Shown: piece after piece, positions 19,836 through 29,760 of the stretch | Layout of the letters: each line of letters begins with the position of its first letter | How positions within the stretch are numbered: the first letter of the stretch is position 1 | The notes under the pieces: generated by a model | Databases searched by the model: none | The model's input: only the letters and a program-made list of their open reading frames with translations | What the model was told of the DNA's origin: nothing | From: Stappia sediminis | Lineage (GTDB): Bacteria; Pseudomonadota; Alphaproteobacteria; Rhizobiales; Stappiaceae | Length of the DNA: 64,000 bases | Direction of reading: 5' to 3' | Assembly: GCF_009826895.1 (NCBI RefSeq) | Contig: NZ_WUMV01000002.1 | Coordinates: forward strand, 675,726-739,725 | Made by a program: the position numbers and the translations under genes

Positions 19836-22616
19836 TTGTCAGATCAGGATACAAACCCGCCGTCAGGTGGTCTGCCGTCCGATATCCGCGCGGTGTCGAT
19901 CACCGACGAGATGAAGCGCAGCTATCTCGATTACGCCATGAGCGTGATCGTCAGCCGTGCGCTGCCGGATGTCCGTGACGGCCTGAAGCCCGTGCACCGC
20001 CGTATCCTCTACTCGATGCACGAGAATGGCTACGACTGGAACAAGGCCTACAAGAAATCGTCCCGCGTCGTCGGCGACGTGATGGGTAAATATCACCCGC
20101 ATGGCGACAGCGCGATCTACGACGCGCTCGTGCGCATGGCGCAGAATTTTTCGCTTCGCCTGCCGCTCGTCGACGGGCAGGGCAACTTCGGTTCCGTGGA
20201 CGGCGACCCGCCTGCCGCCATGCGTTATACCGAGGTGCGTCTGGCGAAGCCCGCGCACAGCCTGCTGGAGGATATCGACAAGGATACAGTCGATTTCCAG
20301 GAAAATTATGATAACTCCGAGAGCGAGCCGGTCGTTCTCCCGGCGCGGTTTCCGAACCTTCTCGTCAATGGCGCCGGCGGCATCGCGGTCGGCATGGCGA
20401 CGAACATCCCGCCGCATAATCTGGGCGAAGTGATCGACGCAGCCATCGCCGTGATGGAGGACCCCGGGATCACGCTTGAAGATCTCATGCAGATCGTTCC
20501 AGGTCCCGATTTCCCGACCGGCGGCATCGTGCTCGGCCGCTCGGGCATCCGTTCCGCCTATGAGATGTCTCGCGGCTCCATCCTGATGCGCGGCCGAGTG
20601 CATGTGGAAGAGGTGCGCAAGGATCGCGAAGCGCTGATCATCACCGAGATTCCCTATCAGGTGAACAAGGCGTCGATGATCGAGAAGATCGCCGACCTCG
20701 TGCGCGACAAGCGCATCGAGGGTATCGCCGACCTGCGCGACGAGTCCGACCGTGACGGCATGCGTGTCGTGGTGGAACTCAAGCGTGACGCGGTTTCCGA
20801 CGTCGTTCTCAACCAACTTTACCGCTTCTCGCCCCTGCAGACGAGCTTCGGCGCCAACATGGTGGCGCTGAACGGCGGACGGCCGGAGCAGCTCGGCCTG
20901 AAGGACATGCTTCAGGCGTTCATCCACTTTCGCGAGGATGTGGTCCAGAGGCGCACGCGTTTCCTGCTCGCCAAGGCGCGCGACAGGGCGCATGTCCTCG
21001 TCGGCCTGGCGATCGCGGTCGCCAATATCGATGAGGTCATTCACCTGATCCGCACCGCGCCCGATCCTGCAACCGCCCGCGCCCAGTTGATGGAGCGGAA
21101 TTGGCCGGCGAAGGACGTTGCGCCGCTCGTCATGCTGATCGACGATCCGCGCCACCGCGTGGCGGACGACGGCACATACAAGCTCTCCGAAGAGCAGGCT
21201 CGCGCGATTCTCGAACTTCGCCTGCAACGCCTCACGGCCCTCGGACGCGACGAAATCGCCGACGAGCTGAACAAGCTCGGCGACGAGATCAAGGAATACC
21301 TGGAAACCCTTCGTTCCCGTGCCAAGATCCAGGAAATCGTCCGCAACGAACTCACCGCGGTGCGTGACGAGTTCGCCACCCCGCGCCGAACGGAACTTAT
21401 GGAAGGCGGGGCGGACCTCGAGGACGAGGACCTGATCCAGCGCGAGGACATGGTCGTCACCGTCAGCCACGCTGGCTACATCAAGCGCGTGCCGCTTGAC
21501 ACCTACCGCGCCCAGCGCCGGGGCGGAAAGGGGCGCTCGGGCATGTCGACGAAGGACGAGGATTTCGTCACACGCCTCTTCGTGGCAAATACCCATACGC
21601 CGGTCCTGTTCTTTTCCTCGCGTGGCATTGCCTACAAGCTGAAGGTCTGGCGTTTGCCGATCGGTGGGCCGACGTCGCGTGGCAAGGCGTTGATAAACCT
21701 GCTGCCGCTGGAAGCGGGCGAGCAGATCACCTCCATCATGCCGCTGCCGGAGGACGAGGCAAGCTGGGATAACCTGCATGTCATGTTCGCGACGCGCCGT
21801 GGCACGGTGCGCAGGAACAAGCTTTCGGACTTCGTGCAGATCAACAAGAACGGCAAGATCGCCATGAAGCTCGAGGATGGCGACGGAATCGTCGGCGTCG
21901 AGACATGCACGGAAAACGACGACGTCCTGCTGACGACGGCGGCGGGCCAGTGCATACGCTTCCCCGTGACGGAGGTGCGCGTCTTTGCCGGCCGAAACTC
22001 CGTCGGTGTCAGGGGCATCGCGCTCGCGCAGGACGATACCGTAATCTCCATGTCGGTGATCCACCACTTCGATGCGAGCGCTGAGGAGCGTTCCGCCTAT
22101 CTCAAGCGCCGGCGGTTGATGCGTGGCGAAACGGAAGAAACGGCGGCCGAAGTCGAAGAGGGCGTTTCCAATGGCGAACTTTCCGAAAGCCGTTACGTCG
22201 CGATGAGTGCGATCGAGCAGATCATCCTCACGCTTTCGGAAAACGGGTATGGAAAACGCACGTCGTCCTTCGAGTATCGGACGACGGGGCGTGGCGGCAA
22301 GGGCATCGTCGCGATGGCCGTCAATCCGCGAAACGGCCCGCTCGTGGCCTCTTTCCCGGTGGAGGACGACAACCAGATCATGCTGGTGACGAACGGTGGC
22401 CAGCTTATACGGTGCCCGGTCGATGGAATTCGTATCGCCGGTCGTTCCACGCAAGGCGTGATCGTTTTCAACACGGCTGAGGACGAGAAAGTCGTCGCCG
22501 TGGAGCGCGTTTCCGATGTGGACGCCGAGGAAGAAATCGAGCTCAGCGGCGAAGACGGAAGCGTTGACGGTGACGCGCCAACATCCAACGGCGATGATAA
22601 CGGTGAAGTTGAATAA
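19836..22616 (+). CDS. gyrA: DNA gyrase subunit A
   Basis: GyrA cuts and rejoins DNA in the A2B2 gyrase that introduces negative supercoils. I place the start at TTG 19836 ('[12 protein letters not shown]', 926 residues); a TTG at 19803 is an alternative and no ATG is available. The catalytic tyrosine is about residue 131 ('[11 protein letters not shown]'). The quinolone-determining region reads '[14 protein letters not shown]', with Ser and Asp at the positions of E. coli 83 and 87. The C-terminal beta-pinwheel contains the GyrA box-like '[13 protein letters not shown]'. The extreme C-terminus is acidic. Confidence 0.97.
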   Translation: MSDQDTNPPSGGLPSDIRAVSITDEMKRSYLDYAMSVIVSRALPDVRDGLKPVHRRILYSMHENGYDWNKAYKKSSRVVGDVMGKYHPHGDSAIYDALVRMAQNFSLRLPLVDGQGNFGSVDGDPPAAMRYTEVRLAKPAHSLLEDIDKDTVDFQENYDNSESEPVVLPARFPNLLVNGAGGIAVGMATNIPPHNLGEVIDAAIAVMEDPGITLEDLMQIVPGPDFPTGGIVLGRSGIRSAYEMSRGSILMRGRVHVEEVRKDREALIITEIPYQVNKASMIEKIADLVRDKRIEGIADLRDESDRDGMRVVVELKRDAVSDVVLNQLYRFSPLQTSFGANMVALNGGRPEQLGLKDMLQAFIHFREDVVQRRTRFLLAKARDRAHVLVGLAIAVANIDEVIHLIRTAPDPATARAQLMERNWPAKDVAPLVMLIDDPRHRVADDGTYKLSEEQARAILELRLQRLTALGRDEIADELNKLGDEIKEYLETLRSRAKIQEIVRNELTAVRDEFATPRRTELMEGGADLEDEDLIQREDMVVTVSHAGYIKRVPLDTYRAQRRGGKGRSGMSTKDEDFVTRLFVANTHTPVLFFSSRGIAYKLKVWRLPIGGPTSRGKALINLLPLEAGEQITSIMPLPEDEASWDNLHVMFATRRGTVRRNKLSDFVQINKNGKIAMKLEDGDGIVGVETCTENDDVLLTTAAGQCIRFPVTEVRVFAGRNSVGVRGIALAQDDTVISMSVIHHFDASAEERSAYLKRRRLMRGETEETAAEVEEGVSNGELSESRYVAMSAIEQIILTLSENGYGKRTSSFEYRTTGRGGKGIVAMAVNPRNGPLVASFPVEDDNQIMLVTNGGQLIRCPVDGIRIAGRSTQGVIVFNTAEDEKVVAVERVSDVDAEEEIELSGEDGSVDGDAPTSNGDDNGEVE

Positions 22617-22649
22617 AACCGATCTGTCAGTGATTTAGAAAAAAGAAAA

Positions 22650-22683
22650 GGCGCGCCGAACTGAAATTCGGCTGCGCCTTTTT
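22650..22683 (+). terminator. Rho-independent terminator of gyrA
   Basis: 22650-22660 (GGCGCGCCGAA) pairs with 22667-22678 (TTCGGCTGCGCC) with one small internal irregularity, followed by TTTTT. It starts 33 bases after the gyrA stop. Confidence 0.85.
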
Positions 22684-22726
22684 CGTTCTAACCGATTTCT
22701 TCCCTGCAGGCCCGGCGCGTTCGGTA

Positions 22727-23074
22727 TCAGCGCGAAGCCACTCGCATCAGTGTGGAAGTAGCCTGCTTGGCATTGCGGGTCTCGATTGTGACGGTGCGGA
22801 TCGGTGTGCCGGCCGAGTTTCCGGCAAGCGCGCTCAGGCACTCGGGCGACCAGTCGCCCCAAGCCTGGCCATGGCAGGAGCCGGGAAGCTTGCTATCGAG
22901 CCTGTCGGCCTTTGCGAGCGTCTTGACCGGTGCTGCCGTAACTGGATTGTCCGAAAAGGCTGTGTCGGCGACGATTGCAGCCCCTGCAACCATCAACAAA
23001 GCGGCAGCGGTGGCGATCGTCAGTTCCTTGAGCCGGGGAAAGGTGAAAGTTGCGTAGGACGGAAGCGAGGTCAT
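22727..23074 (-). CDS. Small exported protein, unknown function
   Basis: A 115-residue protein with a hydrophobic N-terminal segment (about 20-41, 'IATAAALLMVAGAAIVADTAF') that is a signal peptide or anchor. The C-terminal part has two cysteines in 'SCHGQAWGDWSPECL', followed by 'IRTVTIETRNAKQ'. The second ATG is chosen because GGGAG lies 8 bases upstream. It is the first of three small exported proteins between gyrA and coaD, all on the minus strand. Confidence 0.65.
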   Translation of the reverse strand: MTSLPSYATFTFPRLKELTIATAAALLMVAGAAIVADTAFSDNPVTAAPVKTLAKADRLDSKLPGSCHGQAWGDWSPECLSALAGNSAGTPIRTVTIETRNAKQATSTLMRVASR

Positions 23075-23175
23075 CAATATTTCTCCCTGCATCGCGATTT
23101 GCGATTACCGATGAGCCCACAATCTCCCGTCCCCCGTATTTATTCAGTGACAGACGTCACAGGTTGCGTGATTGC

Positions 23176-23496
23176 CTATCCTGGTCTGAAGCGACCTTTG
23201 GCGAGGAAGTCGACAAGGATCAATCCGACGGTTCGCTCGCCGGTCGATTCGGCCGTTGTTGCGGGCCGTCCGATCGCGAAACAGCCGGGGTCCTCGTCAC
23301 GGAAAATCACGCCTTCGCATTCGCTCTGGAGCAAAACGGCCTCGGAGGTGTTTTTCGTAATTTCCGGCCTGCCGAACGATGCGGCCATGCCTTCGGCATA
23401 GGTTGAGAAGCCGACCATAAGACCGATGAGCATGAATGTGGCGCCGCACCAAGCGACGAAAGCAGCCGGCAAGAGACTTCTGTACAGCGTGCTCAT
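23176..23496 (-). CDS. Small exported protein, unknown function
   Basis: A 106-residue protein with an N-terminal hydrophobic helix (about 8-33, 'LLPAAFVAWCGATFMLIGLMVGF'). The remainder contains two cysteines in 'SECEGVIFRDEDPGCFAIGRP'. That C-x2-[VI]-x-x-D...GC-x-[IH]-x-x-P pattern is loosely shared with the neighbour at 23707-23997. No named family is recognised. Confidence 0.55.
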   Translation of the reverse strand: MSTLYRSLLPAAFVAWCGATFMLIGLMVGFSTYAEGMAASFGRPEITKNTSEAVLLQSECEGVIFRDEDPGCFAIGRPATTAESTGERTVGLILVDFLAKGRFRPG

Positions 23497-23643
23497 GGAG
23501 AGGAATTGGGTAGTTGACGCAACGTTTCAATCGGTATTCGCAGGCGCTCTGGTAATCATTTCGTGAACGTCTTTGGTGTCAACCATGGATCGTTGCGAGG
23601 GGGTAGAAATCGATCAAGCTATCCAATTGATTTAAAATGAAGT

Positions 23644-23674
23644 GCGGCGGTGTGTCGGGGAGCCACACCGCCGC
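23644..23674 (-). terminator. Terminator-like hairpin after the 96-residue protein gene
   Basis: GCGGCGGTGTG (23644-23654) pairs perfectly with CACACCGCCGC (23664-23674) around a 9-base loop. On the minus strand it follows the stop at 23707 and is trailed by a T-rich stretch (ACTTCATTTT). Confidence 0.55.
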
Positions 23675-23706
23675 ATATCCGTGTAATCCGCGGTCAGGTA
23701 TACGGA

Positions 23707-23997
23707 TTACTCTTCAAGTTTTGTACGTACCAGAACGGTTGTCTGGCCGAAGGTCTTTGCCTCGGTGACATAGGCCGTGTTCTGTTCCTGCCCGACAGGC
23801 TTCGCGATATGGTCGCACCCTTTCGTCGCGTCGGTGACGACAATGTCTTTGCACGCGACATGAACAAGCGGCACGGCACGATCACCCTTCTTCGCGACAT
23901 TCGTTTCGACGCCTTGATTCGTGCTGACAACAGCCAGAATCAATGCGGCGAAAGCCGAAGCTAGGATCAAACTCCAACGACCGACGGCACTCAGCAT
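23707..23997 (-). CDS. Small exported protein, unknown function
   Basis: The ATG at 23997, 6 bases after GGGAGG, gives 96 residues with a signal peptide or anchor ('WSLILASAFAALILAVV', about 8-24). The exported part has two cysteines ('HVACKDIVVTDATKGCDHIAKP') and ends in an alternating hydrophobic segment 'TTVLVRTKLEE'. It resembles the 23176-23496 protein in layout. Confidence 0.65.
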   Translation of the reverse strand: MLSAVGRWSLILASAFAALILAVVSTNQGVETNVAKKGDRAVPLVHVACKDIVVTDATKGCDHIAKPVGQEQNTAYVTEAKTFGQTTVLVRTKLEE

Positions 23998-24137
23998 TTG
24001 TGCCTCCCTTGTTATAGTCGCGAATACTAACAGCTTTGTGTTGCCGTGCAAATAAAAGGTTTGCGCGTTGCGAAATTGCCACAAGCCGCTCATCGCAGCG
24101 CTTGTATCGCCTCGCCGCTACGGTTAGACAGAACAAC

Positions 24138-24638
24138 ATGAATCGTATCGCGCTTTACCCCGGATCCTTCGATCCCGTCACGAACGGACACCTCGACCTG
24201 CTGCGGCACGCGCTCGGGCTTGCGGATACCGTTGTCGTGGCAATTGGCGTTCATCCCGGCAAGAAGCCCCTGTTCTCCTTTGAGGAACGGGTGGAGATGA
24301 TCAAGGAGGTCGCCAGCGGCGCATTCGGCACCGGGAATGCGGAAAGGATCAAGGTCGTCGCGTTCAACAACCTGGTGATCGATTCTGCGCGAGATCATGG
24401 GGCGTCGTTCCTCATTCGCGGGCTGCGGGACGGAACCGACCTTGATTACGAAATGCAGATGGCCGGCATGAACGGCACCATGGCGCCAGAGGTGCAGACC
24501 GTATTTCTCCCTGCCTCGCCTGACGTTCGCCATATCACCGCCACGCTGGTCCGGCAGATCGCATTCATGAACGGAGATATAAGCCACTTCGTTCCGCAAT
24601 CCGTCGCAAGACGCATGGCCGACAAGCTCGCTCAATAG
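24138..24638 (+). CDS. coaD: Phosphopantetheine adenylyltransferase
   Basis: CoaD catalyses the penultimate step of coenzyme A synthesis, making dephospho-CoA from phosphopantetheine and ATP. The 166-residue length is normal. The nucleotidyltransferase motif is seen as '[12 protein letters not shown]' (about 9-20), followed by '[15 protein letters not shown]' and the ATP-binding 'ITATLVRQ' (ISSTxxR-type). The start is the ATG of '[13 protein letters not shown]'. It leads a plus-strand series coaD-ppi-ppi-queA-tgt. Confidence 0.97.
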   Translation: MNRIALYPGSFDPVTNGHLDLLRHALGLADTVVVAIGVHPGKKPLFSFEERVEMIKEVASGAFGTGNAERIKVVAFNNLVIDSARDHGASFLIRGLRDGTDLDYEMQMAGMNGTMAPEVQTVFLPASPDVRHITATLVRQIAFMNGDISHFVPQSVARRMADKLAQ

Positions 24639-24695
24639 ACGGGAATCGCGTTTTCCCGCCTTCGGCCGCGTCACAGATTCAACAGGAGATCCCCC

Positions 24696-25235
24696 TTGTT
24701 ACGCTATTTATCCGCATTGGCGGCATTCGGACTGGCTGCCGTTCTTTCGCTCGCCGTTTCCGCGCAGGATCTCGATCCTGAAAACACGATCTACATGGAT
24801 CTCAAGGATGGGCGCGTGACGATCCGCCTCTTGCCGGAGGTCGCGCCGAAACACGTCGAGCAGATCAAGAAACTGACGCGTGAAGGGTTTTACGACGGTA
24901 TTGTCTTTCACCGCGTGATCGACGGTTTCATGGCGCAGACGGGTGATCCTACTGGCACAGGAACCGGAGGTTCGGATCTGGCGGATATTCCGGCCGAATT
25001 TTCCGACGTGCCGTTCGAACGCGGAACCGTCGGCATGGCCCGGGCACGTGATCCCGATAGCGCGAATTCCCAGTTCTTCATCATGTTCGCACCAGGCGAC
25101 TTCCTGAACGGCAAATATACGGTCTGGGGCGAAGTGGTCGGTGGAATGGAACATATTGACACGATCAAGCGCGGAGAGCCGCCGCAGGATCCGGACAAGA
25201 TCATCAAAATGCAGGTTGCCGCCGATGCCGGCTGA
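24696..25235 (+). CDS. Cyclophilin-type peptidyl-prolyl isomerase, exported
   Basis: This cyclophilin has a cleavable signal peptide ('SALAAFGLAAVLSLAVSAQD', cleavage near 24), so it folds proteins in the periplasm. The 179-residue protein has the active-site sequence 'VFHRVIDGFMAQTGDP' and 'SQFFIMFA'. Translation starts at a TTG, 8 bases after AGGAG; no ATG is available. It is followed 42 bases later by a cytosolic paralogue. Confidence 0.93.
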   Translation: MLRYLSALAAFGLAAVLSLAVSAQDLDPENTIYMDLKDGRVTIRLLPEVAPKHVEQIKKLTREGFYDGIVFHRVIDGFMAQTGDPTGTGTGGSDLADIPAEFSDVPFERGTVGMARARDPDSANSQFFIMFAPGDFLNGKYTVWGEVVGGMEHIDTIKRGEPPQDPDKIIKMQVAADAG

Positions 25236-25277
25236 AGCATTGCGAGCGCAGTAAACGAAAAAAGAAAGGGAATTCCG

Positions 25278-25748
25278 ATGGCCGAGATCAAGGATCCGGA
25301 AAACACGTTGCTGATGGAAACCTCCAAGGGATCCGTCGTTATTGAAATGCGGCCGGATCTTGCGCCTGGCCATGTCGAGCGCATCAAGGAACTGGTGCGC
25401 GATGGCTTTTATGACGGTGTCGTCTTTCATCGCGTGATCGATGGGTTCATGGCCCAGACAGGTTGCCCTCACGGGACGGGCACCGGTGGATCGGGCAAGA
25501 AACTAAAGGCAGAGTTTTCCCAGGAAAAGCACAAGCGCGGCACCGTCTCCATGGCGCGTGCCATGGACCCGAATTCCGGTGACAGCCAGTTTTTCATCTG
25601 TTTTGAGGACGCTCCCTGGCTCGACAGTCAGTACACCGTCTGGGGGCAGGTGATCGAAGGAATGGAAAACGTCGACCAGATCAAGCGCGGCGAACCTGTA
25701 CGCGATCCCGATACGATCACGTCGCTGAAGGTCGCGGCCGACGCCTGA
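25278..25748 (+). CDS. ppiB: Cyclophilin-type peptidyl-prolyl isomerase, cytosolic
   Basis: A 156-residue cyclophilin without a signal peptide, which catalyses cis-trans isomerisation of proline bonds in the cytoplasm. It has 'VFHRVIDGFMAQTGCPHGTGTGGSG' and 'DSQFFICFEDAPWLD'. A GAAAGGGAA ribosome-binding site precedes the ATG. It closely resembles the exported copy just upstream, suggesting an old tandem duplication. Confidence 0.94.
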   Translation: MAEIKDPENTLLMETSKGSVVIEMRPDLAPGHVERIKELVRDGFYDGVVFHRVIDGFMAQTGCPHGTGTGGSGKKLKAEFSQEKHKRGTVSMARAMDPNSGDSQFFICFEDAPWLDSQYTVWGQVIEGMENVDQIKRGEPVRDPDTITSLKVAADA

Positions 25749-25778
25749 TCGCGACCGACTGCGAAAGATACAGCATTC

Positions 25779-25812
25779 GAGCCACGGACGGATTGCCGTC
25801 CGTGGCTCTTTT
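25779..25812 (+). terminator. Rho-independent terminator after ppiB
   Basis: A perfect 13-bp stem (25779-25791 with 25796-25808) with a 4-base loop, followed by TTTT, lies 30 bases after the ppiB stop. queA therefore probably has its own promoter in the short gap after it. Confidence 0.85.
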
Positions 25813-25847
25813 CGTTATCAGGCGACACTCCAATTACGGATCAGCCC

Positions 25848-26933
25848 ATGCGTGTCGACCTTTTCGATTTCGAACTGCCACAAGAGCGGATCGCATTGCG
25901 CCCGGCGCGGCCGCGCGATTCCGCGCGAATGCTGGTCGTTCGCCCGGGCAACGCGGCTCCATTCTCGGATATGGGCGTGAAGGATCTCCCGAACCTCCTC
26001 GAGCCGGGCGATGCGCTTGTCTTCAACGACACGAAAGTCATTCCGGCCCAGCTGGAGGGCGTTCGCGAACGTGAAGGCGTCACGGCGCGCATCGGCGCGA
26101 CGCTGCATATGCGGGAAGGGGCCGACCGCTGGCGTGCGTTCGTCCGTCCTGCGAAAAAACTCACTGCGGGTGACCGAATTCGCTTCGGTTCCGATCCCGG
26201 AGCCTGTCTTCTTGGGTCTCTCGACGCGACAGTCGCGGAAAAGGGAGAAGGTGGGGAGGTGCTCCTCGTTTTCGACCTTGCCGGACCGGATCTAGACGAA
26301 GCCATCGCCGCTGTCGGCCATATTCCGTTGCCGCCATATATCGCGGCAAAACGTCCGGACGACGAGCAGGACCGGACCGACTATCAGACCATCTTCGCAG
26401 ACAAGGACGGTGCTGTCGCAGCCCCGACAGCCGGGTTGCATTTCACGCAGGGGCTGATTGATGCGCTCGATGCGCGGGGGATCGAACGGCATACCGTCAC
26501 CTTGCACGTCGGTGCCGGTACATTTCTGCCTGTCAAGGCAGATGATACGGATGCACACCGAATGCATGGCGAGTGGGGCGAAGTCTCGCGAGAAACCGCT
26601 GAGGCGCTTCGCTCGGTTCGGGCGCGTGGCGGAAAAATCGTTTCCGTGGGGACGACGAGCCTCAGGATCCTCGAAAGTGCTGCACAGGAAACCGGTGCGT
26701 TGCAGGAATTTTCCGGTGAAACACGGATTTTCATTACGCCAGGCTACAAATTCCGGGCGATAGACGCGCTCATTACGAACTTTCACCTGCCGAGATCGAC
26801 GCTCTTCATGCTCGTTTCCGCCTTCAGCGGCCTTGGGACGATGCGCGCAGCCTATGAACATGCAATCGAAACCGGCTATCGCTTCTATTCCTATGGCGAT
26901 GCTTCGCTTCTCTTTCCCGATGACGGCCAATGA
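25848..26933 (+). CDS. queA: S-adenosylmethionine:tRNA ribosyltransferase-isomerase
   Basis: QueA transfers the ribosyl part of SAM to preQ1 in tRNA, making epoxyqueuosine. The 361-residue protein has the family sequences '[17 protein letters not shown]', 'TAGLHFT', '[14 protein letters not shown]' and '[17 protein letters not shown]'. Its stop overlaps the start of tgt by 4 bases (ATGA), so the two steps of queuosine synthesis are translationally coupled. Confidence 0.97.
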   Translation: MRVDLFDFELPQERIALRPARPRDSARMLVVRPGNAAPFSDMGVKDLPNLLEPGDALVFNDTKVIPAQLEGVREREGVTARIGATLHMREGADRWRAFVRPAKKLTAGDRIRFGSDPGACLLGSLDATVAEKGEGGEVLLVFDLAGPDLDEAIAAVGHIPLPPYIAAKRPDDEQDRTDYQTIFADKDGAVAAPTAGLHFTQGLIDALDARGIERHTVTLHVGAGTFLPVKADDTDAHRMHGEWGEVSRETAEALRSVRARGGKIVSVGTTSLRILESAAQETGALQEFSGETRIFITPGYKFRAIDALITNFHLPRSTLFMLVSAFSGLGTMRAAYEHAIETGYRFYSYGDASLLFPDDGQ

Positions 26934-28093
26934 CGAACAACGATAACGCTCCCTTTTCCTTTCGCCTGATCGCGACTGACGGCATGGCCCGGCGAGGGGA
27001 AATCCGCACGCCTCATGGAACGGTCCGTACGCCCGCCTTCATGCCGGTTGGAACGCAAGCCACCGTAAAGGCGATGTACCCCGATCAGGTCCGGGAATTG
27101 GGCTCGGACGTGGTTCTTGGAAACACCTATCATCTCATGCTTCGCCCAACTGCCGAGCGTGTGGCGAGGCTGGGCGGGCTCCATAAATTCATGAACTGGC
27201 CGCACACGATCCTGACCGACTCTGGCGGCTTTCAGGTGATGTCGCTCGCTCAACTTCGAAAGCTGAGCGAAAAAGGCGTTACCTTCCAAAGCCATGTAGA
27301 CGGGCAGAAGATCGAGATGACGCCGGAGCGTTCGATCGAGATCCAGCAGCTTCTGGGATCCGACATCCAGATGCAGCTCGACGAATGCATCGCATTGCCG
27401 GCCCCGCGCGAGGAAGCGGAACGTGCGATGCGCCTTAGCCTCCGGTGGGCGGAACGCTCCCGCGTGCAGTTCGAGGCAATGGGGGGGCCTGGAAGGGGCC
27501 AGGCACTTTACGGGATCGTGCAGGGCGGCACGGATCCCGAGTTGCGTCTGGAGTCAGCCGGAATGCTTTCTCAAATGCCGTTCGAGGGTTATTCCGTTGG
27601 TGGGCTTGCTGTCGGCGAGCCGCAGGAGGTGATGCTGAAGACGCTGGAGATCACCACTCCGGCAATGCCCGCGGACAAGCCGCGCTACCTTATGGGTGTT
27701 GGCACGCCTGAAGATATTCTGGAAAGTGTGGCGCGCGGGATAGACCAGTTCGATTGCGTCCTGCCGACGCGAGCCGGCAGGCATGGGCTGGCCTATACGC
27801 GATACGGGAAGGTCAATCTGAAGAACGCAAGGCATGCGGATGATCCGCGCCCACTTGACGAAACGTCGCCTTGCGAAGCGAGCAACCGGTATTCCCGTGC
27901 CTATCTCCATCACCTCGTAAAGGCGGGCGAAGGGCTGGCCGCGATGCTGCTGACCTGGAACAATCTGGCCTATTATCAGCAGCTTATGCAGGGCATACGC
28001 GATGCTATCGAGGCGCAAACCTTCGAAGAATTCAGGGCAAGAACGCGCGCAGACTGGGCGAAGGGGGATATACCGCCTTTCGCATCACGATGA
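26930..28093 (+). CDS. tgt: tRNA-guanine transglycosylase (zinc site missing)
   Basis: Tgt exchanges guanine-34 of certain tRNAs for preQ1. The 387-residue protein keeps the active-site acids: Asp97 ('LTDSGGF'), Asp151 ('QLDEC') and the nucleophile Asp275 ('[16 protein letters not shown]'). With a constant offset of five from the Zymomonas mobilis enzyme, the zinc ligands Cys318, Cys320, Cys323 and His349 correspond here to Ser313, Cys315, Ser318 and Asn344. Three of four ligands are lost, so the structural zinc is probably absent. The surrounding 'YSRAYLHHL' is intact. The catalytic residues suggest it is still active. Confidence 0.95.
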   Translation: MTNNDNAPFSFRLIATDGMARRGEIRTPHGTVRTPAFMPVGTQATVKAMYPDQVRELGSDVVLGNTYHLMLRPTAERVARLGGLHKFMNWPHTILTDSGGFQVMSLAQLRKLSEKGVTFQSHVDGQKIEMTPERSIEIQQLLGSDIQMQLDECIALPAPREEAERAMRLSLRWAERSRVQFEAMGGPGRGQALYGIVQGGTDPELRLESAGMLSQMPFEGYSVGGLAVGEPQEVMLKTLEITTPAMPADKPRYLMGVGTPEDILESVARGIDQFDCVLPTRAGRHGLAYTRYGKVNLKNARHADDPRPLDETSPCEASNRYSRAYLHHLVKAGEGLAAMLLTWNNLAYYQQLMQGIRDAIEAQTFEEFRARTRADWAKGDIPPFASR

Positions 28094-28124
28094 TTGAAGC
28101 TGGTCGACGTGTACGCCGATCCCG

Positions 28125-28556
28125 TCAGACCGCTTCGCCCTTATCGCGGGTCAGGTAGCAGCCGGAAATTTTCCAGCTCCCGTCCGGCTGCTGTTCGAAG
28201 GTGTATACGGCCCTCCACGCATCGTCATTTCGGTCAATGATCCAGACCTCCTGCGATGGGCCGATCGGTGTTTCCTTCATCCGGCCGAAGCTTACGGATT
28301 TGGGACGATAGACAGGACGGTATCCCTGGCGGACCATCTGCAGAAAAACGTCGGGGCGCTGAAAGCGCTGCCGGATGATTGGCGCGGCAAAGGAAAAGGC
28401 CAGTTCGCCGTCATCCGCACGAAAAGCCTTTATCTGGCTTGTGATGATCTTCTGGAATTCCGCACTGCGCTCATCCGCGACCGCCGGCGCTGCCAGCATC
28501 AACAAGGCAGCGGCGACCATGAGCGACACAAATGCAATCCACCCGGTTCGAAACAT
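28125..28556 (-). CDS. DUF4864 exported protein
   Basis: The ATG at 28556, 6 bases after GGAGGG, gives 143 residues with a signal peptide ('IAFVSLMVAAALLMLAAPAVADE'). The mature part matches the DUF4864 pattern: 'SQIKAFRADDGELAFSFAAP', 'GYRPVYRPKSVSFG', 'VWIIDRNDDAWRAVYTFEQQPDGSWKISGC'. The fold resembles NTF2-like domains. The function is unknown. It is convergent with tgt (31 bases between stops). Confidence 0.82.
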   Translation of the reverse strand: MFRTGWIAFVSLMVAAALLMLAAPAVADERSAEFQKIITSQIKAFRADDGELAFSFAAPIIRQRFQRPDVFLQMVRQGYRPVYRPKSVSFGRMKETPIGPSQEVWIIDRNDDAWRAVYTFEQQPDGSWKISGCYLTRDKGEAV

Positions 28557-28681
28557 CGGCACCCTCCATTTCGAATCCATGGCTGATGATACGCCAAAAA
28601 GACGAAATGGATGAATCACTCCAGGCACATTGTTTCGTGACAGCTTGTCCCGCCCTTGCTGTCAATGCTCGCGCTAGCCCG

Positions 28682-29563
28682 CTATTTCGCCAAAATTCCC
28701 TCGAGCAGAGGGCGAACTTCGCCCGCAAGGACTTCATCGTCCATCGCGAACGCGATATTTGCGGAAAGGAATCCGGCTTTGGAGCCGCAGTCGTAGCTTT
28801 CTCCCTCGAAACGCAGGCCTTTGAAGGACTGGTTCTGCATCAGTGAAATCATCGCGTCGGTAAGCTGGATTTCGCCTCCGGCTCCCTTTTCCTGCTCCGC
28901 GATCAGGTCGAAGATTTCCGGCTGCAGGATGTAGCGCCCGGTGATGATGAGGTTTGACGGCGCTGTTCCCGGAGCGGGCTTTTCCACCATGCCGTTGATA
29001 TCGACCACGGCAGAGTTGGCATTACCGTTGACTTTCACGATGCCGTAGCTCTGTGTTTGGTCTTCAGGAACTTCTTCCACCGCGATCACGTTGCCGCCGG
29101 TTTCGTCGTAAAGGTCGACCATCTGTTTAAGGCAGCCTCGACCCGCCTTGATGAGAACATCCGGCAGCAGAACGGCGAATGGCTCATTGCCGATGAGGTC
29201 GCGCGCGCACCAGATCGCGTGGCCGAGGCCCAGCGGTTCCTGCTGGCGGGTGAAGCTCGTGGTTCCCGGTGACGGACGAATCTTGTCCAAAATCTCCAAC
29301 GCCGCCGTCTTGTTGCGTTCGCGAAGGGTATCTTCGAGTTCGTAGGCGATATCGAAATGATCTTCGATGACGTGCTTGTTGCGCCCGGTGACGAATACGA
29401 TGTGCTCTATGCCGGCTTCGCGGGCCTCATCCACCACATACTGGATGATGGGCCGGTCCACGATCGTCAGCATTTCCTTCGGCACGGCCTTGGTGGCCGG
29501 AAGAAAACGAGTACCAAGACCGGCAACGGGCAGGACCGCCTTGCGAATGCGTTTGAAGGCCAT
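28682..29563 (-). CDS. galU: UTP-glucose-1-phosphate uridylyltransferase
   Basis: GalU makes UDP-glucose for surface polysaccharides and other sugar nucleotides. The 293-residue protein starts '[20 protein letters not shown]' with the nucleotide-binding '[17 protein letters not shown]', and later has '[14 protein letters not shown]' and '[19 protein letters not shown]'. AAGGAG lies 10 bases before the chosen ATG; a GTG two codons upstream is possible. UDP-glucose is the substrate of the ugd product encoded 1.1 kb away. Confidence 0.96.
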   Translation of the reverse strand: MAFKRIRKAVLPVAGLGTRFLPATKAVPKEMLTIVDRPIIQYVVDEAREAGIEHIVFVTGRNKHVIEDHFDIAYELEDTLRERNKTAALEILDKIRPSPGTTSFTRQQEPLGLGHAIWCARDLIGNEPFAVLLPDVLIKAGRGCLKQMVDLYDETGGNVIAVEEVPEDQTQSYGIVKVNGNANSAVVDINGMVEKPAPGTAPSNLIITGRYILQPEIFDLIAEQEKGAGGEIQLTDAMISLMQNQSFKGLRFEGESYDCGSKAGFLSANIAFAMDDEVLAGEVRPLLEGILAK

Positions 29564-29760
29564 GAACACGCTGCTCCTTAGTGGTATGAATCTCTTATCC
29601 CATTTAGCATGGCGCAATTTGATTTAGTCCGCATAAAAATCGGCGACAATAAGGGGATCATTTTGAAATTCAGCTTAATGCGCCGGTTTCGATCGGTTGC
29701 AGCGAGATGCCGCTGGCTGTATGCACGCAGGCAGGAATTTCATCGTCTTGGGAGCGCACC

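Noticed and set aside
19863..22454. An 863-codon open frame antisense to gyrA
   Set aside because: It is the complement of a conserved GC-rich gene, has no recognisable domain and no ribosome-binding site; codon bias alone keeps such antisense frames open.
23147..23160. GTGAC-N4-GTCAC inverted repeat as an operator
   Set aside because: Five-base arms are expected by chance in a window of this size and nothing else supports it.
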